From: Aliivibrio_A kagoshimensis
Lineage (GTDB): Bacteria > Pseudomonadota > Gammaproteobacteria > Enterobacterales > Vibrionaceae
Direction of reading: 5' to 3'
Length of the DNA stretch: 17,367 nucleotides
Assembly: GCF_050337105.1 (NCBI RefSeq)
Contig: NZ_JAKJSQ010000073.1
Coordinates: forward strand, 1-17,367
Below the pieces are notes generated by a model. It saw only the letters and a program-made list of their open reading frames with translations, did no database searches and had not been told where the DNA came from. Below, in pieces: positions 7,021 to 13,386 of the stretch (positions within the stretch are counted from its first letter, which is position 1; each line of letters starts with the position of its first letter). A program made the position numbers and the translations under genes.

Positions 7021-9843
7021 ATGGCATCACCAATTCATCAACCTCAATTTTTAATTGGCATTGATTTAGGTACCACGCATACTGTGCTCGCCTATTCTGA
7101 TATTGGTGATGGCATCGAGAAAAGCGCCATTTCCATTTTTAACATCGACCAGTTAATTGGTCCTGGTGAAGTGGTCAGAAAACCTCTGCTACCTTCCTTT
7201 CGATTTCATCCATCAAACCAACAAGTTTCAGAACAAGATCTCACTCTACCATGGTTAAATCATCCAGTAGAGGGAGACCTATCTCACGTCATCATAGGTG
7301 AATGGGCTCGCGAGTTAGGCAGTAAAGTGGAAGGTCGCCAAGTTGTCAGTGCCAAGAGTTGGCTTTCGCACTCTGGTGTTGATCGCACTGAAGATATTTT
7401 GCCTTGGGCTTCCGCTAAAGAGGTCGAGCGTGTCTCTCCTATTGTTGCCTCAGCCAGCTATTTAAATCATATACGCCAATCATGGAATTACCATCATCCG
7501 AACGCTTTAATTGAGCATCAAGAGGTAGTGATTACAGTCCCCGCTTCTTTTGATGAAGCAGCTAGAAGCTACACACTGCAAGCGGCTAAACTCGCAGGGC
7601 TTACTAACACCGTATTGTTGGAAGAGCCACAGGCAGTCTGTTATGACTGGTATCATCAACATCAGCATCAAGCTCAACAACAACTTCGTGATTTGCCTCT
7701 GATACTCATTTGTGATGTTGGCGGTGGCACCACCGACCTCAGCTTAATTAAAGCGTCGTTTAGCGATGAGGAATTACATCTCGAACGAATAGGTGTAGGT
7801 GATCATTTAATGTTAGGAGGAGATAACCTAGACCTTGCCCTCGCTCATCTTGCAGAACAACGTCTAAGTGGCGATCACAAATTGAAGGCGGCGACCTTAA
7901 CCAAACTGATCCAACAAACTCGAAAAGCGAAAGAGCGCCTGCTTAGTGACGATCCTCCTGATGTCAGCAAAATCACATTACTGGGTAGTGGCTCTCGTTT
8001 AATTGGTGGTAGCAAAAGTGTCGAAATAACCAAAGAGGAAGTGCATCATATTGCTTTGGATGGCTTCTTCCCCATGACCACGTTTAAACAAATGCCGAAT
8101 CAACGGCGTGCTGCTGTGGTAGAATTTGGTCTGCCTTATGCTGCCGATCCTGCAATCAGCAAGCACCTTGCTCAATTTATTGATGCTCACCGTCTGCCAT
8201 GTAGTGACGCGCTGGCCCTTGACCCATTAGGCAACCATGCCGCAATCCCTACCGCTGTTTTACTTAATGGTGGTGTATTTAATAGCAACCTTCTTCGGCA
8301 ACGTGTGCTCGACCTCTTCTCTCAATGGAGTGGTAGTGATATCGTTGAACTGAGTAACCCTCACCCAAACCTTGCCGTGGCTTATGGCGCGGTGGTTTAT
8401 GCTAAAGCTCGACACGGTACTCAACTTAAAATTATGGGAGGCACTGCCCGCTCCTACTATCTCTTATTGGAAGAGAAGAATCGGACTCGACGTGCACTAT
8501 GCTTACTCTCCAAAGGGACCGAGGAAGGGGTTGAGATCCGTTTACACGGTAGAGAATTTGACCTCACGTTAGGCGAACCTGTTCGCTTCACTATTCTTAG
8601 TTCTACCCATGATTCAATTAGCCAAGCAGGCGCTATCCATCAAGTTAACCCAGATGATTATCAAGCACTACCGCCTTATGTTGTGACGCTAAAAAGCAGT
8701 CGCTCTGCTGATGAGTTGCATGCCAACCAAAAGGACAGAGTGCGTGTCAGTTTAGCCTGCCAATATACCGAGGTGGGTACACTAAAACTTGAATGTGTTA
8801 GCTTACAAGACGACACACTACGTTGGGATGTTGAGGTTGAAATCCGTAAAGAGTCAGCCAACGGTGACTCAACAATCGATGATGATCCTGACCAGCTAGA
8901 CCCTAAGCAACAGCAAGCTATAGAGCTAATCAATACCGTTTACGGGCCAGCAAAACCAAATCTTGATACCAGTGATGCAGTGAAAACACTGAATAAAGAC
9001 CTAGAAAAAAAACTCGGTAATAGAAATCAATGGGACTCTTCGAATTTACGTCAACTATTCTCCCCAATAATTTCAGGTAAAAAAAGGCGTCGCCGCTCAG
9101 AGCTGCATGAACGTAACTGGCTTAAGTTAGCCGGCTTCACCTTAAGACCCGGTTTTGGCTTTCATACTGATCAATGGCGTATTGATCAAATTTGGCCTAT
9201 TTATCAACAAGGCATTCATTTCAAATCAAAGCAGAGTTGGAATGATTGGTGGACATTATGGCGTCGTGTTGCTGGAGGCCTAAATCAACAACAGCAAGAA
9301 GCGATTCTTACCGATGTTGCTAAATACCTTCACCCTGCCAGTATTCGTAACCCCAAAATGGTTAAAGAGTCAGAAGAGCGGAGTTATGAAGGCATGGTTA
9401 AACTGTCTGCCTCTTTAGAGCACCTTGATGTGGATGATAAAATTCTACTCGCTAGCTGGTTTTTAAAACGATTAAAGAAAACCGCTTTTGCCCAAGCACA
9501 TTGGTGGGCTCTCGGTCGTCTCGCTAGCCGCTCTCTTTTCTATGGACATGCCAACAGTGTTATACCACCAGAACAGGTTGCCAATTGGATGTCTGAACTA
9601 CTGGTTTTAAACTGGAAGCAGCAGCCTATCATCGGTTTTGCTGCTGTATTGATGTGTCGCAAAACAGGTGACCGAACCTTGGACATTGCTCAACCTCTAC
9701 GAGACACTGTTCTAACTAAGCTGAAGGCAAGCCGCGCACCTGACAGTTGGGTTCAATTAGTCGCGACTCAAAAAGTATTGGATGAATCAGAGACACAGCG
9801 TCTGTTTGGGGAAGCACTGCCTGCGGGTTTACAGCTTCGTTAA
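7021..9843 (+). CDS. Hsp70 family protein with C-terminal DUF3731-type region
   Basis: A 940-residue protein with an Hsp70 ATPase half like its upstream neighbour: GIDLGTTHT (13-21), TVPASFDEAAR (172-182), LLEEPQAVCYDW (199-210), CDVGGGTTDLSL (231-242), GDHLMLGGDNLDLALA (260-275), VLLNGGVFNS (413-422) and AVAYGAVVYA (452-461). A beta-rich part follows to about residue 610, then an acidic linker (DDDPDQLDPKQ) and some 310 mostly helical residues. This last region starts with a basic patch (GKKRRRRSE, 686-694) and is rich in Trp and Arg (WNDWWTLWRRV, 740-750; HWWALGRLASRSLF, 827-840); it fits the DUF3731 region known at the end of some Hsp70-like proteins. TTGGAGCG precedes the ATG, 21 bp after the previous stop. 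The pair probably arose by duplication. The ATPase fold is sure; the DUF3731 name is likely; the role is unknown. Confidence 0.9.
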   Translation: MASPIHQPQFLIGIDLGTTHTVLAYSDIGDGIEKSAISIFNIDQLIGPGEVVRKPLLPSFRFHPSNQQVSEQDLTLPWLNHPVEGDLSHVIIGEWARELGSKVEGRQVVSAKSWLSHSGVDRTEDILPWASAKEVERVSPIVASASYLNHIRQSWNYHHPNALIEHQEVVITVPASFDEAARSYTLQAAKLAGLTNTVLLEEPQAVCYDWYHQHQHQAQQQLRDLPLILICDVGGGTTDLSLIKASFSDEELHLERIGVGDHLMLGGDNLDLALAHLAEQRLSGDHKLKAATLTKLIQQTRKAKERLLSDDPPDVSKITLLGSGSRLIGGSKSVEITKEEVHHIALDGFFPMTTFKQMPNQRRAAVVEFGLPYAADPAISKHLAQFIDAHRLPCSDALALDPLGNHAAIPTAVLLNGGVFNSNLLRQRVLDLFSQWSGSDIVELSNPHPNLAVAYGAVVYAKARHGTQLKIMGGTARSYYLLLEEKNRTRRALCLLSKGTEEGVEIRLHGREFDLTLGEPVRFTILSSTHDSISQAGAIHQVNPDDYQALPPYVVTLKSSRSADELHANQKDRVRVSLACQYTEVGTLKLECVSLQDDTLRWDVEVEIRKESANGDSTIDDDPDQLDPKQQQAIELINTVYGPAKPNLDTSDAVKTLNKDLEKKLGNRNQWDSSNLRQLFSPIISGKKRRRRSELHERNWLKLAGFTLRPGFGFHTDQWRIDQIWPIYQQGIHFKSKQSWNDWWTLWRRVAGGLNQQQQEAILTDVAKYLHPASIRNPKMVKESEERSYEGMVKLSASLEHLDVDDKILLASWFLKRLKKTAFAQAHWWALGRLASRSLFYGHANSVIPPEQVANWMSELLVLNWKQQPIIGFAAVLMCRKTGDRTLDIAQPLRDTVLTKLKASRAPDSWVQLVATQKVLDESETQRLFGEALPAGLQLR

Positions 9844-10214
9844 ATGGTAGGTGTGGAAGGCGTGTCATACTGGCAACTCATTATCAATCATAACAGTTTC
9901 ACGCCTTATTGACTCTACTGGTATTTCCAATTTTTAGTGATGTCATCCCCCTATTTATGACATGTCTTTTTCCCCGCCACTCGCTACTCTAGTTATTATT
10001 CACCCTGTGTTATGCAATCGAGTCAATATTGTCTATTTTCTCTACGAATGTTAATTTTATCAATAAAGAACATAAGTTGTATTTATTATGCTGCATAGGT
10101 ATTAAATATNAGAACTCTTTATGGATTTGACCACTCTCGTCAAAAAAAGTGTGTTCTTAAAATATAATTATAAAAAGACAATATGACTACCCATTTATTA
10201 GAGACAATTTTATT
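9844..10214 (+). other. 371-bp intergenic region with stem-loops
   Basis: No convincing gene lies here. AAGGCGTG (9857-9864) pairs with CACGCCTT (9900-9907), and ACTG/CAGT inside can extend the hairpin. A second, AT-rich stem at 9940-9963 is followed by five Ts. The right half is very AT-rich and should hold the promoter of the 92-residue protein gene; TATAAT at 10163-10168 is a candidate -10 box, but no -35 box sits at the right distance. One base (10110) is unresolved. A small RNA cannot be excluded. Confidence 0.5.
9940..9971 (+). terminator. Candidate terminator of the Hsp70 operon
   Basis: ATGTCAT (9940-9946) pairs with ATGACAT (9957-9963) around a C-rich 10-nt loop, followed by GTC and five Ts (9967-9971). 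The stem is AT-rich and therefore weak. It lies 97 bp after the stop of the second Hsp70 gene. Confidence 0.4.
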
Positions 10215-10493
10215 ATGCTTGCACTAACCTTACTAATGCTGATCCCACTCTACTTCATTGTCTGGTATTGGTTTGCTACTCGCAAATTACGTTTTGCGGT
10301 AAACCGAGTATCATCCCTGTTTTCAGTGCCGAATAATATCGCATTAGGTTGGATTTTGGTGAACAAAAAACAGATGGGGTTGGTTGAGTTTGAAACCTTC
10401 ATTGAAAGAATTTGTGAGGCATCGGCCTCTGTTGTTCGCACAAATTTTCGTGATTTGGAGTGTTATATCGCTGCTTATCATCCTAATAACTAA
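10215..10493 (+). CDS. Small membrane protein of unknown function
   Basis: A 92-residue protein that I do not recognise. Residues 1-22 are a strong hydrophobic helix (LALTLLMLIPLYFIVWYWFA) followed by a basic stretch (TRKLRFAVNR), which predicts a single N-terminal anchor with the rest in the cytoplasm. The soluble part contains NNIALGWILVNKKQMGLVEFETFIERICEA in two adjoining segments and looks mixed helical, with two cysteines. The ATG has no clear ribosome site (TTAGAGAC lies about 11 nt upstream). It stands alone between the Hsp70 operon and a convergent DUF2947-like gene. The reading frame, codon use and sharp membrane helix make it likely real. Confidence 0.6.
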   Translation: MLALTLLMLIPLYFIVWYWFATRKLRFAVNRVSSLFSVPNNIALGWILVNKKQMGLVEFETFIERICEASASVVRTNFRDLECYIAAYHPNN

Positions 10494-10501
10494 TAAGCAG
10501 C

Positions 10502-10517
10502 GCTAATTGCTATTAGC
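10502..10517. terminator. Short stem-loop at convergent gene ends
   Basis: GCTAAT (10502-10507) pairs with ATTAGC (10512-10517) around a TGCT loop. It lies 9 bp past the stop of the 92-residue gene and overlaps the stop codon of the DUF2947-like gene. There is no T-run, so it is a weak candidate. Confidence 0.3.
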
Positions 10518-10986
10518 TACGGTTTCCGAGCTGAACTTGCCCTTTGGAATCAAACCAAAGTGCTTGTTTCTTTTTCTTTCCGATCAAAAACGGGAGTTCA
10601 TCAAAAAAGAGGAAATTTTTCCACGCTTTTTTAAATATTCCCCATTTGGTTTCCACAATATTGTATTTATCGTAACAAAAATAGACAGTGACATCGTCAG
10701 TCCAATCAATGAAAGTCAAAATTTCATCGGGCAGAGATTCATCATCACTCTCCCAACGCTGTTGCCAATCAACTTTATCAATCCAATTAGTCATTTTTTT
10801 CGCCCAATCTTCTTTTGCTAAACGTTCGGCATCAGGACTGTGCTGACTAATATGATCACGCCATAGTTGAGATGATCGAGCTTGTGTATACGGTTTTATA
10901 TGCACCAAATCTTCAGGGGATACTGGCATAGATTGATGAGTAAAAATCCATTTACGGCTGTATTCTTCTAGTGGCTGGTAATTCAT
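10513..10986 (-). CDS. DUF2947-like conserved hypothetical protein
   Basis: A 157-residue soluble protein of unknown function. It is rich in Trp and in charged residues: EYSRKWIFTHQSMPVS near the start, then DLVHIKPYTQARSSQLWRD in mostly helical context, KEDWAKKMTNWIDKVDW in the middle, and WGIFKKAWKNFLFFDELPF towards the end. It has no signal peptide, membrane segment or catalytic motif that I can name. The opening and the overall pattern agree with my memory of DUF2947, a family largely restricted to Vibrio and relatives; that name should be confirmed by profile search. The start ATG at 10986 has AGGAC about 8 nt upstream. A clean inverted repeat lies 21-42 bp before the start and may be its operator. 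Confidence 0.7.
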   Translation of the reverse strand: MNYQPLEEYSRKWIFTHQSMPVSPEDLVHIKPYTQARSSQLWRDHISQHSPDAERLAKEDWAKKMTNWIDKVDWQQRWESDDESLPDEILTFIDWTDDVTVYFCYDKYNIVETKWGIFKKAWKNFLFFDELPFLIGKKKKQALWFDSKGQVQLGNRS

Positions 10987-11006
10987 TCAAAGTCCTAACG
11001 GTGAAT

Positions 11007-11028
11007 TTAACATCATTGAAAATGTTAA
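11007..11028. promoter_or_regulatory. Candidate operator: TTAACAT-N8-ATGTTAA
   Basis: A perfect 7-bp inverted repeat with an 8-bp spacer lies 21 bp upstream of the DUF2947-like start codon, in the divergent interval shared with the DUF1887 gene. The geometry fits a dimeric repressor site overlapping a leader or promoter. I do not match it to a known regulator. Confidence 0.45.
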
Positions 11029-11239
11029 TCATGTGACAGCTTTATTAAAGATTGCGATATTGTACTCTCTGTTTATTTCAATATCCTACGTTTAATTACG
11101 ATCATTGTTAAAATTTACTNTATTTCATAANGTTTCCTTGATCATGCTGGCTATAACCCCATATAGTTATTGTGGGTACGTTACTTTTCTTCATTTTCAT
11201 TTTCAGTACCCCTATTGTCATAGCTGCAAAGGAGTCTGA
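11029..11239. promoter_or_regulatory. Divergent intergenic region upstream of DUF1887 gene
   Basis: This stretch should carry the promoter of the DUF1887 gene. GGGTAC (11174-11179) is repeated inverted as GTACCC (11206-11211) around a T-rich spacer with a repeated CATTTT element. AAAGGAG (about 11228-11234) is the strong ribosome site of the gene. Two bases (11120 and 11131) are unresolved. No consensus -35/-10 pair could be fixed. Confidence 0.35.
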
Positions 11240-12394
11240 ATGACTGTACATATAGGTATCATTGATCAAGATCCTGTTCGTTTAATTACCCCACTTTTAG
11301 ATGAGTCTGTTGCCGGAAATCACATGGTATTCATTGGCGATGCATCTCAGTTTGAGCTGTTTAAACGCTTCCATGATATTTTAGCAGTGCGCTCTATCAC
11401 CTCAGAGTTTTATGAAATCCCCTCTGTTGTGAACACATCGGTGATCAAACAGTCTATTCAAGATCTTGCTACTGCATTAACAGATCGGTTTACCACGCTT
11501 AATTTTAATGCCAGTTGTGGTTTACGACACCGTCTTCTCTCTGCATATGAGGTTTTTCGTAGCCATCGACTGCCTATCTTTGTGGTAGAACCTAACAGTG
11601 ACAAACTGTGCTGGCTTTACCCTGACGGTTTATCACAGCAGCACGTCGCAGATAATATTCAGCTGAGTGATTATTTAGCTATCTTTGGCGCTCGTTGTGA
11701 GTTTTCAGAAGAGCAAGAGCTTAATGAAAAGCTAAATATCCAACTTCAAGACTTATGTCAACGTTGGGCCAGTAATGCGTTAGAACTCGGTCCAGGACTT
11801 GCCACTCTCAATTACCTTGCTACCACTTGTCGTAAAGAACAAAAGCTCGCGATTGAACTTACCGAGAAGCAGCAAGGCTATCGCGAAGTGAATATGCTAT
11901 TGAATGATCTTGTGGATACTGGTCTAGCAACCTACGCAAACGGCCTGCTTACTTTTGATTGCGAAGAAGCACGCCGCTTTGCCAACGGTGAATGGTTAGA
12001 GAACCTCGTTCACAATACTGTTAAAGATATTCAAAATCGCTTACCCACTCTTCAAGACCACTCTTTGAACGTTCAAGTTTACCGAAAAATTGGTGAAAAG
12101 GATGTTCGAAACGAACTCGACGTAGCTTCAGTGGTGAACAACAAGCTGTATATTATTGAGTGCAAAACGAAGGGAATGCGTGACGACGGAGATGACACCC
12201 TATATAAACTTGAGTCACTGCGCGATCTGTTAGGTGGTCTTCAAGCTCGTGCGATGTTAGTGAGTTTCCGGCCACTTCGTAACAATGACTTAGTTAGGGC
12301 AAAAGATTTAGGGCTCGCGATCATCGGTCCTGATGAACTTAAAAACTTAAATCAGTATCTCTTTGAGTGGTTCCAAGCCGCAGGTGGTCAATAA
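11240..12394 (+). CDS. DUF1887 (Card1/VC1899-like) CARF-nuclease protein
   Basis: A 384-residue protein of the DUF1887 family, to which V. cholerae VC1899 and the CRISPR ancillary nuclease Card1 belong. An N-terminal Rossmann-like CARF domain (about 1-150) opens with MTVHIGIIDQDPVRLITPLL. A winged-helix-like linker follows (about 170-240, with LGPGLATLNYLA and REVNMLLNDLVDTGLA). The C-terminal PD-(D/E)xK nuclease domain shows Glu254 in GEWLENLV, Asp294 in NELD, and Glu307/Lys309 in IIECKTKG. In Card1 a cyclic tetra-adenylate bound to CARF activates metal-dependent cleavage of nucleic acid. Here the usual CARF NxTGGTK loop reads NASCGLRHR (90-98), so ligand use may differ. No CRISPR genes lie in the window. 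It has its own strong terminator. Family and nuclease core are confident; the ligand and biological role are open. Confidence 0.88.
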   Translation: MTVHIGIIDQDPVRLITPLLDESVAGNHMVFIGDASQFELFKRFHDILAVRSITSEFYEIPSVVNTSVIKQSIQDLATALTDRFTTLNFNASCGLRHRLLSAYEVFRSHRLPIFVVEPNSDKLCWLYPDGLSQQHVADNIQLSDYLAIFGARCEFSEEQELNEKLNIQLQDLCQRWASNALELGPGLATLNYLATTCRKEQKLAIELTEKQQGYREVNMLLNDLVDTGLATYANGLLTFDCEEARRFANGEWLENLVHNTVKDIQNRLPTLQDHSLNVQVYRKIGEKDVRNELDVASVVNNKLYIIECKTKGMRDDGDDTLYKLESLRDLLGGLQARAMLVSFRPLRNNDLVRAKDLGLAIIGPDELKNLNQYLFEWFQAAGGQ

Positions 12395-12411
12395 CCGCCC
12401 CCTGATACAAC

Positions 12412-12439
12412 AAAGCCGCGCTAAGAGCGCGGCTTTTTT
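12412..12439. terminator. Strong rho-independent terminator
   Basis: AAAGCCGCGCT (12412-12422) pairs perfectly with AGCGCGGCTTT (12426-12436) around an AAG loop, with further Ts to 12439. It ends the DUF1887 gene and faces the convergent udp gene. On the minus strand the stem is followed by a weaker T-rich tract, so it may act both ways. Confidence 0.92.
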
Positions 12440-12459
12440 GATGTGTCTAACTGTTTGTA

Positions 12460-13221
12460 TTAACGCAACATGTTTCGTGCTGCTTCAACAACCACTTTAA
12501 TTGAACGCATTTCTGTGACTTTCAATGTTTCATGGTCTGGAATCTCTTTTTGAGTACGGTTGATAATCACACCCGCAACACAACCTGCTTTAAGGCCAGA
12601 ACTTGCGCACATGGTCAATAGTGTGGCTGACTCCATTTCAAAGTTCAAAACGCCCATATCTTGCCACTCTTGCATCGAGCCTTGGAAGCGCTTAACGACA
12701 CGGCCTGAGAATGTATCATAACGCTCTTGACCAGGATAGAAAGTATCACTTGACGCGGTAATCCCCATATGTACTTTAGCGCCTTCCGATTCCACTGCTG
12801 CTTTCATTGCTGTCGCAACATCAAAATCCGCAACTGCAGGGAATTCCATAGGAGCAAAGTGTAAACTTGCGCCATCTAAACGGACTGAACCCGTAGAAAC
12901 AATCATATCACCAACATTGACATGTTCTTGAATCGCTCCAGTCGTCCCAACACGTAAAAAAGTGCGAACACCCAGTTGAGCTAACTCTTCTACTGCAATC
13001 GAGGTTGATGGACCACCGATACCCGTAGAGCAAACAATGACAGATTTCCCTTCTAGCTGCGCTCGATACACCGTGTACTCTCTATGACTGGCTAAGAATT
13101 CAGGGTTATCCATCTGTTCAGCAATTTTCTGTACGCGGCCAGGATCGCCTGGAATAATGGCTAACTCCGCACCGTTAAGGTCCTCTTGTGTCACACCAAG
13201 GTGAAATACTGTTGTTGTCAT
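12460..13221 (-). CDS. udp: Uridine phosphorylase
   Basis: A 253-residue cytosolic enzyme, the same length as E. coli Udp. It splits uridine with phosphate into uracil and ribose-1-phosphate in pyrimidine salvage and works as a hexamer. The family landmarks are all present: IIPGDPGRV (phosphate binding), SHREYTVYRA, STGIGGPSTSIAVEELAQLG, FLRVGTTGAIQ, GASLHFAPMEFPAVADF, ASSDTFYPGQERYDT, FEMESATLLTMC and GVIINRTQKEIP. The frame extends upstream to a TTG, but ATG 13221 is chosen because AAAGGA lies 8 nt before it and the protein then starts exactly like E. coli Udp (MxxxxVFHLG). The gene follows zntA on the same strand with a 165-bp gap that probably contains its own promoter; I recall the same neighbours in V. 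cholerae. Confidence 0.97.
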   Translation of the reverse strand: MTTTVFHLGVTQEDLNGAELAIIPGDPGRVQKIAEQMDNPEFLASHREYTVYRAQLEGKSVIVCSTGIGGPSTSIAVEELAQLGVRTFLRVGTTGAIQEHVNVGDMIVSTGSVRLDGASLHFAPMEFPAVADFDVATAMKAAVESEGAKVHMGITASSDTFYPGQERYDTFSGRVVKRFQGSMQEWQDMGVLNFEMESATLLTMCASSGLKAGCVAGVIINRTQKEIPDHETLKVTEMRSIKVVVEAARNMLR

Positions 13222-13386
13222 AATCGATTCCTTTATCAAGCTATTAACGATAAGTAATGTCTCAATGTAACGAATTCACACTCAGCATAAAGTGAGATAG
13301 CGCACAACAATGCAAAGATAAGAGTGAGCAGTTACATTATATATTGAAGTCGATCACTCTTTGACGTGTTGATGTTCAATTTGCCA
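13222..13386 (-). promoter_or_regulatory. udp upstream region with weak CytR/CRP-like elements
   Basis: Read on the minus strand, this gap holds TATAAT (plus 13336-13341), a TTTGCATT that resembles the CytR half-site GTTGCATT, and a TGTGA that could be one half of a CRP site but lacks a proper second half. In E. coli udp is controlled by CytR and CRP, so these are plausible but unproven. GTTGATG (13368-13374) and CATCAAC (13385-13391) form a stem over the zntA stop codon. Confidence 0.3.

Noticed and set aside
9844..9912. A 22-codon ORF starting directly after the second Hsp70 stop (TAAATG)
   Set aside because: It has no ribosome site, no recognisable sequence, and overlaps a stem-loop; likely chance.
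10183..10227. A 14-codon ORF overlapping the start of the 92-residue protein gene
   Set aside because: Too short, no ribosome site, and out of frame with the better-supported gene.
10507..10821. Plus-strand open frame of 104 codons
   Set aside because: It lies antisense to the DUF2947-like gene, has no ribosome site, and its Phe-rich product is typical of an antisense shadow.
13222..13386. A complete CRP site upstream of udp
   Set aside because: Only one TGTGA half is good; the expected second half at the right spacing is missing.
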